From the NCBI GenBank assembly GCA_002364755.1, contig DEZI01000029.1, positions 1 through 64,000 on the forward strand: a stretch of 64,000 nucleotides of DNA, read 5' to 3'. Positions 18,141 through 26,750 of the stretch are shown here, in pieces. The notes beneath the pieces were generated by a model that saw nothing but the letters and a program-made list of their open reading frames with translations, was not told the DNA's origin and did no database searches. Origin of the DNA: Stenotrophomonas maltophilia. Its GTDB lineage: Bacteria > Pseudomonadota > Gammaproteobacteria > Xanthomonadales > Xanthomonadaceae. The translations under genes and the position numbers were made by a program. Each line of letters opens with the position of its first letter. Position 1 is the first letter of the stretch.

Positions 18141-20417
18141 ATGTCTGCCGCTTTCCCCTTTGCCACCCCTGACAGCGCGCGCCTGGCCGCCGCAGACCTG
18201 CCCCCACGCGTGCGCGAGCTGCTGGGTGAACTGCTGGTGCTGTGCCGCCATGTGCTGACCGCGCCGCTGATCCTTACCGTGGAAGCGGCCGAACAGGCGT
18301 TGCTGCACGATGCCGACCACGCACGCAATCCGCAGATGCAGGCCGAGCTGCTGGCGCAGCGTGGCCAGCTGCATGCGTTTGCCGGCAGCTTCTGCGACCG
18401 CATGCTCGATGCGCTGGCCGACAGCCTGGTGCAGCTGCGCGCGCCGCAGGACACCGCGCCGCCGAGCGCGCCCGCCCGCCCGCCGGGCCTGCTGGGCCTG
18501 TCGCTGGTGGATGACCACGAAGTGGACCGCAACCTGGTGCTGACCGAGATGGTGCGCCGGGAAAACCAGCGTTCGGGCAATGCCCTGAACCTGCTCGGCC
18601 AGCGCCTGGCAGTGTTGGCCGCCGCCCCGGCATTCGACAACGACACCCTTCCGCTGGCGCCGCAGGCGCTGTGCACCCTGGTGCGGCGCCTGGCCGAACA
18701 GGATGGGCTGAGCGCGGAACTGCAGCTGGCGCTCTATCGCAGCTTCGAACGCCAGCTGCTGGAACGCCTCGGCGATGTCCTGGAGCGCTCCAACAACCTG
18801 CTGGCCCAGCACGGCGTGCTGCCGGGCCTGGTCTACACCCCGTACCTGGCGCGCTCATCCAGCACCCGCCGCATCATCACCCAGTCCGTCGGCGGTGGCC
18901 GCGCCACGCAGCCTGCACCGCGTTCGGCCGAGCCGTTGACCGGCTGGGGCAGCTCCGGCCGCGCGGGTTCGTGGTCGGCGCTGATGCAGAACGCCTTCGC
19001 CGACACCGTTCCACCGGGTGCGGCCAACCCGGAACTGACCACGCCCCCGGCCAACCTGCTGCACGACCTGCTGCAGCAGGCCCGGCATGCCGCACCGATG
19101 GCCATCGAACCGCCCTCGGTGCCCAGCGGCCTGGTGGATGCGGTGCTGGCGCGCCTGCAGGCCCAGGCCGGCGCCGCCACCAGCATCACCGACCTGCAGA
19201 GCGCGGTGACCGCGCAGCTGCGCAGTGAGCACGGCGCACAGGCCCAGCTGGCCAGCCACGATCGCGACCACCTCGACCTGCTGCGCCTGCTGCTGCAGCA
19301 GGTCCAGCAGCAACAGCGTCCCGACCCCGTGCCGGCCGCCCTGCTGGCCCGCCTGCAGGTGCCGCTGGCGCGCGCGGCGATGGCCGACCCCGCCTTCTTC
19401 GTACGCGACGAACATCCCGCGCGCGAACTGCTCAACACCATCGCCGAAGCCGGTGCCAACTGGCTGGGCGACGACGACGTGGACCCGCAGCTGATGCAGC
19501 GCCTGGCGCAGAGCGTGCAGGGACTGCTGGGCCAGGACGCGCGCACGCCCGAAGCATTCGCTGCGGCCAACGAGGAAATCCAGCAGCACCAGCGCGCCGC
19601 CGCGCATCGCGCCGAGCTGGCCGAACGCCGCCATGTGGAAGCAGCGCGCGGCAAGGAGCGGTTGGCCCTGGCCCGCCGCGAAGCCAGCGCGCAGATCGAC
19701 CAGCACTGCCAGGCACAGGAGCCGCCCCGCTTCGTGCAGACCCTGCTGCGCGAGGCCTGGGCTGACGCCCTGACCCTGACCCGGCTGCGCCACGGCGATG
19801 ACTCGGCGCAGTGGCAGGAACGCCTGCAGCAGACCGAACGCATTGCCGCAGTCACCGCCGCGCCCGCCGAGGCCGACAGCGTGCCCGACGCGCCGCTGGC
19901 CGCGGAAGTGGAAGCGGCCCTGCTGCAGGTCGGCTACCACCCCGAGGAAGCCTCGGCGGTGGCCCGCCGCCTGGCCACGCCCGGCGGCGAGGACGAGCAC
20001 ACCTCGCGCACCGAACTCAGTGCACGCCTGAAGGCGCGCGCGCGCCTGGGCGAGCATGCGACGGGCAGCACCAGCACCCACGACGCCGCACCGCGCAGCG
20101 CGGCCGAGCAGGCCTGCCATGAGCAGCTGACCAACCTGCCCTTCGGCAGCTGGTTCGACCTCGCCGGCGAAGATGGCAGCGTGCGCCGCCAGCGCCTGTC
20201 CTGGTACAGCCTGCTGACCGGGCACGTGCTGTTCGTCAATCCGCGCGGGCAGAAAAGCAGCGAGACCGACCTGGATACGCTGGCCCGGCAGATGGCCGCA
20301 GGCCGGGCGCAGTTGGTCACCGAAGAAAAAGGCCGCCTTGTCGACCGCGCCTGGCAGGCCAGCCTGTCCGCCCTGCGCACGTTGGCCGGTGGTCGCCGCC
20401 AGGAGCCTGACGCATGA
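18141..20417 (+). CDS. DUF1631 family protein
   Basis: 758 residues, largely helical and Ala/Leu/Gln-rich, matching the DUF1631 family known in Proteobacteria (sometimes mislabelled thymidine phosphorylase). Helical N-terminal regions (LGELLVLCRHVLTAPLI, then LLGLSLVDDHEVDRNLVL) are followed by a Gln/Ala-rich middle. A conserved C-terminal module near residues 660-740 reads LPFGSWFDLAGEDG, then RRQRLSWYSLLTGHVLFVN. No signal peptide or membrane segment is seen, so it is probably cytoplasmic. It overlaps the next gene, a PilZ protein, by ATGA, so the two are translationally coupled. A link to c-di-GMP signalling is inferred from that coupling. Confidence 0.85.
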   Translation: MSAAFPFATPDSARLAAADLPPRVRELLGELLVLCRHVLTAPLILTVEAAEQALLHDADHARNPQMQAELLAQRGQLHAFAGSFCDRMLDALADSLVQLRAPQDTAPPSAPARPPGLLGLSLVDDHEVDRNLVLTEMVRRENQRSGNALNLLGQRLAVLAAAPAFDNDTLPLAPQALCTLVRRLAEQDGLSAELQLALYRSFERQLLERLGDVLERSNNLLAQHGVLPGLVYTPYLARSSSTRRIITQSVGGGRATQPAPRSAEPLTGWGSSGRAGSWSALMQNAFADTVPPGAANPELTTPPANLLHDLLQQARHAAPMAIEPPSVPSGLVDAVLARLQAQAGAATSITDLQSAVTAQLRSEHGAQAQLASHDRDHLDLLRLLLQQVQQQQRPDPVPAALLARLQVPLARAAMADPAFFVRDEHPARELLNTIAEAGANWLGDDDVDPQLMQRLAQSVQGLLGQDARTPEAFAAANEEIQQHQRAAAHRAELAERRHVEAARGKERLALARREASAQIDQHCQAQEPPRFVQTLLREAWADALTLTRLRHGDDSAQWQERLQQTERIAAVTAAPAEADSVPDAPLAAEVEAALLQVGYHPEEASAVARRLATPGGEDEHTSRTELSARLKARARLGEHATGSTSTHDAAPRSAAEQACHEQLTNLPFGSWFDLAGEDGSVRRQRLSWYSLLTGHVLFVNPRGQKSSETDLDTLARQMAAGRAQLVTEEKGRLVDRAWQASLSALRTLAGGRRQEPDA

Positions 20418-20788
20418 GCCAGCTACCGCCGCAGGACACCCGCCGCGCGCCGCGCCGCCAGGTGTCCGACCTGGTCCCGGTCACCGACCAGATGCGCGCG
20501 AGCGTGGTCGGCCGGCTGGGCAATGTTTCCGAAACCGGCATGCTGATGCTGGCGAGCCAGCCGCTGCGCGACGACGCGCTGTACCAGCTGCGCTTCCCGC
20601 TGCCACTGGGCGACGGCCGCAGCGCGGCCATCGATGTGGGCGTGCACCTGCTGTGGAGCGAGCCGGCGCATGCCCCGGGGCAGAGCTGGGCCGGTTTCCG
20701 TTTCCTCACCCTGTCGCGCGAACATCGGCAGCTGTTGCGTGCATGGATCGGCGAGGACAGCGACGAGGCGCCGGTTTCGACAGGCTGA
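20414..20788 (+). CDS. PilZ domain protein (c-di-GMP receptor candidate)
   Basis: 124 residues. The N-terminal RRAPRR gives the RxxxR motif, and NVSETG at about residues 37-42 gives the [D/N]xSxxG motif; both are the c-di-GMP-contacting signatures of PilZ domains. QSWAGFRFLTLSREHRQLL fits the C-terminal part of the barrel. There is no membrane segment. It is translationally coupled to the DUF1631 gene and precedes pepQ. Because both binding motifs look intact I expect c-di-GMP binding; the target process is not shown. Confidence 0.88.
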   Translation: MSQLPPQDTRRAPRRQVSDLVPVTDQMRASVVGRLGNVSETGMLMLASQPLRDDALYQLRFPLPLGDGRSAAIDVGVHLLWSEPAHAPGQSWAGFRFLTLSREHRQLLRAWIGEDSDEAPVSTG

Positions 20789-20863
20789 GTGCCGGTTCCT
20801 GCACAGCGGTTTTTTGCGGTATGCGGCAGAATCTAGGGCCGTTTCCCGTGTCGAGCCACCGCA

Positions 20864-22195
20864 ATGATCCAGCAAGACCCTGGCGCCCTGTATTCCGACC
20901 ACCTGGCCGTGCTGTGCCGACGCGCCGAACAGGCGCTGGCCGGCGGCGGCTTCGACCACCTGGTGGTGCCCAGCGGCACCCTGCACTACCAGATGTTCGA
21001 CGATCGCGATTACCCGTACGCGGTGAACCCGCAGTTCAAGGCGTGGCTGCCGCTCACCCGCGTGCCCAACAGCTGGGTGGTATTCACCCCGGGCAAGCGC
21101 CCAGCGGTGATCTTCCACCAGCCGTTCGATTACTGGCACGTGGTGCCGGATGCCCCCAGCGGCTGGTGGGTGGAGCACTTCGACATCCACATCATCCGCA
21201 AGCCGGAAGAGGCGCTGGCGCTGCTGCCGGCTGATCCGTCGCGCTGCGCGATCCTCGGCGAGCCGCAGAGCGCGCTGGGTGCCTACGTGCCAAACAACCC
21301 GGCGCCGGTGGTGAACCATCTGGAATGGCACCGCGCCTACAAGACGCCGTATGAAATCGCACTGATGCGCCAGGCGCAGGTGCTGGGCGTGCGCGGCCAT
21401 CGTGCTGCAGAGACGGCGTTCCACAATGGCGCCGATGAATTCAACATCCACATGGCCTACTGCCAGGCCGTGGGCCAGGATGCCAACGAGCTGCCGTACG
21501 GCAACATCGTTGCGCTGAACGAACACGCCGCGGTGCTGCATTACACCGAACTGGGCCGCACCGCACCGCAGCCGCTGCGCAGCTTCCTGATCGATGCTGG
21601 CGCCAGCGCGCATGGCTACGCCAGCGACATCACCCGTACCTACGCGGCCAAGGGCCATGACGAATTCGCGGCGATGATCGAGGCCGTGGATGCCGCCCAG
21701 CAGCAGATGTGCGCGGCGGTGCGTGCGGGCTTCGACTACAAGCAGCTGCACGTGGATGCGCATCTTTCGCTGATGGGCGTGCTGAAGGACTTCGGCGTCA
21801 TCAAGGTCTCGCCGCAGACCGCGCTGGAAACCGGCGTCAGCGCCGCATTTTTCCCGCACGGCATCGGCCACCTGATCGGCCTGCAGGTGCACGACGTGGC
21901 CGGTTTCGCGGCCAGCGAGGAAGGCGGCCGCATCGAGCGCCCGGCCGGCCATCCCTACCTGCGCCTGACCCGCGTGCTGGAACCGGGCATGGTGGTGACC
22001 ATCGAACCGGGCCTGTACTTCATCGACATGCTGCTGGACGAAGTGAAGGCTGCCGGCCATGGCGATGCGGTGAACTGGGACCGCGTGGACTTCTTCCGCC
22101 CGTATGGCGGCATCCGCATCGAAGACGAAGTGCTGTGCACCGAGGACGAAGCGGAGAACCTGACACGCCCGGAGTTTGCGGCAGCCAAGGGCTGA
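20864..22195 (+). CDS. pepQ: Xaa-Pro dipeptidase PepQ
   Basis: 443 residues, the same length as E. coli PepQ and similar throughout: VNPQFKAWLPLTRVPNSWVV, PYGNIVALNEHAAVLHYT, and FFPHGIGHLIGLQVHDVAGF. Metal ligands are visible in LIDAGASAHGYASDITRT (two Asp), the HGIGH His, EPGLYF and GIRIEDE. This M24 dimetal peptidase splits X-Pro dipeptides in the cytoplasm. It converges on pepP, a second M24 enzyme, across a spacer with two large hairpins. Confidence 0.96.
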   Translation: MIQQDPGALYSDHLAVLCRRAEQALAGGGFDHLVVPSGTLHYQMFDDRDYPYAVNPQFKAWLPLTRVPNSWVVFTPGKRPAVIFHQPFDYWHVVPDAPSGWWVEHFDIHIIRKPEEALALLPADPSRCAILGEPQSALGAYVPNNPAPVVNHLEWHRAYKTPYEIALMRQAQVLGVRGHRAAETAFHNGADEFNIHMAYCQAVGQDANELPYGNIVALNEHAAVLHYTELGRTAPQPLRSFLIDAGASAHGYASDITRTYAAKGHDEFAAMIEAVDAAQQQMCAAVRAGFDYKQLHVDAHLSLMGVLKDFGVIKVSPQTALETGVSAAFFPHGIGHLIGLQVHDVAGFAASEEGGRIERPAGHPYLRLTRVLEPGMVVTIEPGLYFIDMLLDEVKAAGHGDAVNWDRVDFFRPYGGIRIEDEVLCTEDEAENLTRPEFAAAKG

Positions 22196-22239
22196 GCCCC
22201 TCCTGGCTGGGCGCTGGGTGCGGCAGGATTACTGAGGTC

Positions 22240-22345
22240 TGGCCGGGCGGATGGGCTGCGCAGGGGACGCTGCAAGTACGTCCATGTAAGCTCGGTCGCC
22301 GCATCCATGCGGCTCAAGCCCCTGCGCAACCCATCCGCCCGGCCA
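22240..22345 (-). other. Large hairpin, copy 1 of a covarying structured element
   Basis: 27-bp arms (22240-22266 and 22319-22345) pair with one mismatch. They enclose 52 nt that, read on the minus strand, hold GAGCCGCATGGATGCGG followed by CGACC. The arms do not resemble those of copy 2, but the 52-nt core does. It starts 45 bp after the pepQ stop and may act as a terminator or a processed RNA. Confidence 0.6.
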
Positions 22346-22415
22346 CGGACAGTTTCCGTGCGCGCCAGCCACGGAAAAGAAAAAGAAAATCAAATGCGGG
22401 TCGCTCGCTGCGCTC

Positions 22416-22520
22416 GCTCTGTGTCGACCAAGGTCGACACCTACCCGTAGATCCACGCCATGCGTGGATGATTCATTCGATATCCAATAGATGTACCGAC
22501 CAACGGTCGGCACCCACCAC
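22416..22520. repeat. SMAG cluster between pepQ and pepP
   Basis: An inverted copy with core GTGTCGACCAAGGTCGACAC ending CTACC, a forward GTAGATCCACGCCATGCG at 22448, and a ACCGACCAACGGTCGG copy near 22497. Another variant palindrome (GCAGGGCTGCAAGCCCTGC, then CTAC) lies at about 22712-22735. Confidence 0.7.
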
Positions 22521-22559
22521 CAGCAGGTTCCCACAGCCGCGTGAACCTGTCGAAGGCGG

Positions 22560-22651
22560 GGCACTGTGGGTTTGCGGGGTGTGAGCCGCATGGATGCGGC
22601 GACCAAGCCCCCATGGATGGGTTTACGGCGTCCCCGCACACCCACAGTGCC
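22560..22651 (+). other. Large hairpin, copy 2 of a covarying structured element
   Basis: 20-bp arms (22560-22579 and 22632-22651; one mismatch) enclose 52 nt with GAGCCGCATGGATGCGG, then CGACC, CATGGA and GCGT. The core has the same length and most of the same bases as copy 1 but lies in the opposite orientation. It sits 96 bp past the pepP stop. Confidence 0.6.
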
Positions 22652-22747
22652 TTGCCATCCCACGGAATGCCCGCTTTTGACGTTGAAGTTGACGCTGCCG
22701 TTGCAGTGAGCAGGTGCAGGGCTGCAAGCCCTGCTACCCCAAAACCC

Positions 22748-24076
22748 TCAACCCGCCATCACCGCTTCAATCTCATCCGCACTGCGCGCCAGCCCCTCGG
22801 TCAGCACGCGGTGGCCGTCATCGGTGATCAACACGTCATCCTCGGTACGGATGCCGATCCCGCGCCAGCGCGGCTCCACCGTCGTATCGTCCGCACCGAT
22901 GTACAGGCCCGGCTCGATGGTGAAGGCCATGCCCGGCTCCAGCAGTCGCGAATCGCCGGCCAGGCGGTAATCGCCCACGTCGTGCACGTCCAGGCCGATC
23001 CAGTGACCGGTCTTGTGCCGGTAGAAGCGCTGGTACAGGCCCTCGGCCAGGTTCTTTTCCAGCGTGCCCTTCAGCAGGCCCAGCCGCAACAAGCCTTCGG
23101 TAAGGGTCTGCACTGCCGCCAGGTGACCGGTCTCGTAGGCCACGCCCGGCTTCGCCTGTGCAAGCGCTGCCGCCTGCGCCTCGCCTACCAGGTCATGCAG
23201 CGCGCGCTGCTCGGCACTGAAGCGGCCATTCACCGGGAACGTGCGGGTAATGTCGCTGGCGTAGCCACGATACTCGGCACCGGCATCGATCAGCACCAGC
23301 TCGCCATCGCGCGAACGCGCGTTGTTGTCCCGGTAATGCAGGATGCAGCCGTTGCGGCCGGCACCGACGATGCTGCTGTAGGCCGGCACCGCATCACTGG
23401 CACGGAACACGCGCTCCAGTTCGGCCTGCAGCTCGTACTCATGGATGCCCGCCTTCGCCGCCCGCATTGCGGCCAGGTGCGCACGCACGCTGATCTGCGC
23501 GGCGTGGTGCATCAGCGCCACTTCCGCACCGGATTTGAACAGGCGCTGCTCGTGCAGCAGGTGGCCCAGCTCGAGGAACTCATGCGGCGGCTGCGCGCCG
23601 TGGCGCACCTGCGAACGCACGCGGTTGACCCAGCCGATCAGCTTCAGGTCGAAGTCCGCGTCGCGGCCGAAGTGGTAATAGACGCGCGAACGCCCTTCCA
23701 GCAGGCCCGGCAGGATGTCGTCCAGGTCGTCGATCGGGTACGCATCGTCCATGCCGTACTGCGCCACCGCACCGTCCTGGCCGGCGCGACCGCCGTCCCA
23801 GGCTTCGCGCTCGGCGTCGCGCTCGCGGCAGAACAGGAGGGCCTCGCCATGGCGGCGTCCCGGAATCAGCACCAGCACCGCTTCCGGTTCCGGGAAGCCG
23901 CTCAGATACTGGAAGTCCGAGTCCTGCCGGTACGGGTAATGGGTATCCAGGCTGCGCACCTTCTCCGATGCGGCCGGCAGCACCAGGATCGCGTCGTCGC
24001 CGGCCATGTCCATCAGCTGGCGCCGGCGACGCTTGTACTCTCCGGCCGCGATGCCGGTGCGCTGCTTGATATCCAT
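22748..24076 (-). CDS. pepP: Xaa-Pro aminopeptidase (aminopeptidase P)
   Basis: 442 residues, the E. coli PepP length. An N-terminal creatinase-like domain (YPYRQDSDFQYLSGFPEPEA) precedes the M24 catalytic domain. Metal ligands: LIDAGAEYRGYASDITRTF, HKTGHWIGLDVHDVGDY, TIEPGLYI and GIGIRTEDDVL. It removes N-terminal residues that precede proline. Its ATG overlaps the stop of the upstream ygfB-like gene by one base, an order also seen in enterobacteria (ygfB-pepP). Confidence 0.96.
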   Translation of the reverse strand: MDIKQRTGIAAGEYKRRRRQLMDMAGDDAILVLPAASEKVRSLDTHYPYRQDSDFQYLSGFPEPEAVLVLIPGRRHGEALLFCRERDAEREAWDGGRAGQDGAVAQYGMDDAYPIDDLDDILPGLLEGRSRVYYHFGRDADFDLKLIGWVNRVRSQVRHGAQPPHEFLELGHLLHEQRLFKSGAEVALMHHAAQISVRAHLAAMRAAKAGIHEYELQAELERVFRASDAVPAYSSIVGAGRNGCILHYRDNNARSRDGELVLIDAGAEYRGYASDITRTFPVNGRFSAEQRALHDLVGEAQAAALAQAKPGVAYETGHLAAVQTLTEGLLRLGLLKGTLEKNLAEGLYQRFYRHKTGHWIGLDVHDVGDYRLAGDSRLLEPGMAFTIEPGLYIGADDTTVEPRWRGIGIRTEDDVLITDDGHRVLTEGLARSADEIEAVMAG

Positions 24077-24624
24077 CAGTTCAGGCGCTGGCGGTGGCGC
24101 GCGGCCAGCACAACGTCACCGTGCAGCAGGAGCACCGCTACGCGGATGAACTCCTCGATCTCGGACAGGGCTTCGTCGTCGTCCTCGCCACCGGCCTCGA
24201 AATCCTCGCTGGAGGCACGAGCCAGGCTCGCCATGTCGGTCAGCGCTTCCTCGCCCTCTTCGGACAGGGTCGGGCGGCGGCCGCCGCTGCCCAGGCCGAA
24301 GCCACCGAGGAAGCTGCGGGTCCAGGCGAACATCGCGTCGGCCTGCGCGGCCACGTCGTCGTTGTCGGTCAGAAGCAGTTCGAAGGCGAAGTCGCGGTCT
24401 TCCAGCTGCTTGATCGTGGCTTCCAGCAGCTGCGCCAGCGCACTGCCCTCAGGTACCGGGGCCAGGTTGTCGTCGGCCAGCACGCGTGCCGGCCAGTCAT
24501 TGCCGGGGGCGCCGCCTGCAGCCAGCCAGCCGCACAGGCCGCCATGCAGCTCGGCAGCGGTGGCGCCCAGGCCCAGTTCCTGGCTGGCGCGGGAAACGTC
24601 GTCGACGGAGGGAAGTTCGGTCAT
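24076..24624 (-). CDS. ygfB: UPF0149 family protein YgfB
   Basis: 182 residues. LGATAAELHGGLCGWLAAGG and FAWTRSFLGGFGL are typical of UPF0149/YecA-like proteins, followed by an acidic stretch (GGEDDDEALSEIEEF) and a helical end. It lies directly upstream of pepP, the conserved ygfB-pepP pair. The biochemical role is not firmly known. The start at 24624 is the first ATG of the conserved part; the longer open frame upstream is not family-like. Confidence 0.9.
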   Translation of the reverse strand: MTELPSVDDVSRASQELGLGATAAELHGGLCGWLAAGGAPGNDWPARVLADDNLAPVPEGSALAQLLEATIKQLEDRDFAFELLLTDNDDVAAQADAMFAWTRSFLGGFGLGSGGRRPTLSEEGEEALTDMASLARASSEDFEAGGEDDDEALSEIEEFIRVAVLLLHGDVVLAARHRQRLN

Positions 24625-24740
24625 CGTGCGGCTCGTTCGTAAGGGAAACCCGGGGTGCGCACGCGCGCGCCCGTGAGCCCGGTAGTGTAGCAACCCGACC
24701 GGGTCCTCCCCGTGGCAGCCCGGCCCTGCTGCGGCAACGC

Positions 24741-24770
24741 TTGACCGCCCTTGCCCGGCTTGCCTATCGT
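24741..24770 (+). promoter_or_regulatory. Promoter placing the start site at an ATG (leaderless mRNA candidate)
   Basis: TTGACC (24741-24746), an 18-bp spacer and TATCGT (24765-24770) are followed after 5 bases by the ATG at 24776. A normal start distance would put +1 on or next to the A of the ATG, and there is no Shine-Dalgarno. Confidence 0.5.
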
Positions 24771-24775
24771 GCGGC

Positions 24776-24997
24776 ATGGAACCCGCCGACCCCCTTGCCC
24801 AGTTGCAGGCCTTTGCCGCCCGCGTGGACGCGTTGCTTGAACGTAACCAGCGCCTGGCCGAGGAGAACCGCAGCCTGCGCCACCAGCAGGAACAGCTGGT
24901 GACCGAGCGTTCGACGCTGCTGGCCAAGAACGAGCAGGCCCGCTCGCGGGTGGAAGCGATGATCAGCCGGCTCAAATCCCTGGAGCAGCACACATGA
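24776..24997 (+). CDS. Small coiled-coil protein (TIGR02449 / ZapB-like)
   Basis: 73 residues. Almost the whole length is a heptad-patterned coiled coil (LQAFAARVDALLERNQRLAE, then SLRHQQEQLVTERSTLLAKN). It precedes zapA and overlaps it by ATGA. The same arrangement is found across gammaproteobacteria, where it is called TIGR02449. A role in Z-ring organisation is inferred from the zapA coupling and the ZapB-like shape. No ribosome site is seen; the promoter places the transcript start at the ATG. Confidence 0.85.
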   Translation: MEPADPLAQLQAFAARVDALLERNQRLAEENRSLRHQQEQLVTERSTLLAKNEQARSRVEAMISRLKSLEQHT

Positions 24998-25290
24998 GCG
25001 CCGAACCGGTCAGTGTCCGCATCCTCGATCGTGAATACACGGTCGGCGTGGGTGGCGATGAACGCGACAGCCTGATGGCCGCCGCGCGCCTGCTCGACGC
25101 GCGCATGCGCGAGATCCGGGGCAGCAACCGGATGGCCGCGGTCGACCGCGTGGCCGTGCTGGCCGCGCTCAACCTGGCCCACGAACTTCAGCTGCTGCGC
25201 GACGAGAACGCCCGCCAGGCGGTGGCCCTGCAGCAGACGCTGGCTGATCTGAACCGGCGCCTGGACCGCGCGATCGACAGCAGTACGTGA
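24994..25290 (+). CDS. zapA: Cell division protein ZapA
   Basis: 98 residues. EPVSVRILDREYTVGVGGDE followed by RDSLMAAARLLDARMREIR is the ZapA N-terminal domain, and the helical C-terminus LQQTLADLNRRLDRAID forms the tetramerising coiled coil. It cross-links FtsZ filaments at mid-cell. It overlaps the upstream coiled-coil gene by 4 nt and is followed by 6S RNA and fau, as in E. coli. Confidence 0.95.
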   Translation: MSAEPVSVRILDREYTVGVGGDERDSLMAAARLLDARMREIRGSNRMAAVDRVAVLAALNLAHELQLLRDENARQAVALQQTLADLNRRLDRAIDSST

Positions 25291-25374
25291 GAAGGGTGTG
25301 CATCGCGTCTTTTCATAACTGAATTGGCACGTACTGTTGCCGACGAACGGCCTATCCAGATCCTGCGCGCTGGC

Positions 25375-25380
25375 TATAAT
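25375..25380 (+). promoter_or_regulatory. -10 element of the 6S RNA gene
   Basis: A perfect TATAAT lies 6-8 bp before the predicted 5' end of 6S RNA. Its -35 is not obvious. Confidence 0.6.
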
Positions 25381-25386
25381 GGCCAC

Positions 25387-25575
25387 GCGTTCTCTGCGGT
25401 ACTCGACGGCATGTGCAAACATTCGCCTTGTCCCTTAAGAACGACACCGGGAGCGCGACAGCGCCGGGAGTGCAGGTCCGCCTTGTAGCGGGAAGCCCGA
25501 TGGTTCTCCAGCGTTCCCACTTGAGCCCCCGGGTTCAAGGTCGTTTCGCATGCATCGACATTGCGGAGAATGCAA
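25387..25575 (+). ncRNA. ssrS: 6S RNA
   Basis: It lies between zapA and fau, the standard gammaproteobacterial location. The ends pair: TTCTCTGCGG near 25390 with TTGCGGAGAA at 25561-25570. Inside are the C-rich/A bulge region near 25430 and CACTTGAGCCCCCGGGTTCA at about 25519-25539, like the E. coli 3' half. 6S RNA mimics an open promoter and sequesters sigma70 RNA polymerase in stationary phase. The ends are estimated to within about 5 nt. Confidence 0.9.
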
Positions 25576-25583
25576 TATTCCAG

Positions 25584-25620
25584 CAAGGGCGGCGTCTTCG
25601 GGCGTCGCCCTTGTTCTTTC
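25584..25620 (+). terminator. 6S RNA terminator
   Basis: AAGGGCGGCG/CGTCGCCCTT stem (one G-T pair), loop TCTTCGGG, then GTTCTTTC. Confidence 0.75.
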
Positions 25621-25658
25621 CGGCACAATGACGGCTGTTCCCCCCGCCGCACGCTGCC

Positions 25659-26248
25659 ATGACCGACCCGCGCCAGGCCCTGCGCCACGACCTGCGGCAA
25701 CGCCGCCGTGATCTTTCTGCGCCCGCGCGCATCGCCGCCGCCGAATCGCTGGCCGATGCCCTGCTCGCCCTGCCCTTCGCCCCACGCTCCGGCCCGGTGG
25801 CCGGCTACTGGGCGCTGGATGGCGAGATCGCCCTGCACCGCTGGCAGCTGCAGCTGCCCGAAGCCCTCACCTACTGCCTGCCGGTGCTGGCCGGCGAAGT
25901 GCTGCGCTTCGCGCCGTGGCGTCCCGGCCAGCCGCTGACCAGCAACCGCTACGGCATCCCCGAACCGGACGTAGCCCTGGAAGACACCCTGGAGCCGGCA
26001 CGGATGGCGCTGGTGGTGACCCCGCTGGTCGGCTTCGACAGCCAGTGCCGGCGGCTGGGCATGGGGGGCGGCTGGTATGATCGCAGCTTCGCCTTCCGCC
26101 ACGACCGGCCGGCGCCGCCCTGGCTGGTCGGTGCGGCGTTCGCGGTGCAGCAGGTCGGGTCCTTGCCGGTGGCGTCGTGGGACGTGCCGGTGGATGCGAT
26201 CTGCACCGAAGACGGCACCCTGTTCCCCTCCGCTGCCCCCGTGAACGC

Positions 26249-26252
<4 letters not shown>
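25659..26252 (+). CDS. fau: 5-formyltetrahydrofolate cyclo-ligase
   Basis: 197 residues. An N-terminal RHDLRQRRRDLS helix is followed by the signature PLVGFDSQCRRLGMGGGWYD near residues 125-145. It converts 5-formyl-THF to 5,10-methenyl-THF with ATP. Position after 6S RNA is conserved (ygfA in E. coli), and in other bacteria the two can be co-transcribed. It overlaps the EVE-domain gene by ATGA. Confidence 0.94.
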
Positions 26253-26728
<476 letters not shown>

Positions 26729-26750
26729 TTCCCTGCCTGAGAGTCCTCCC

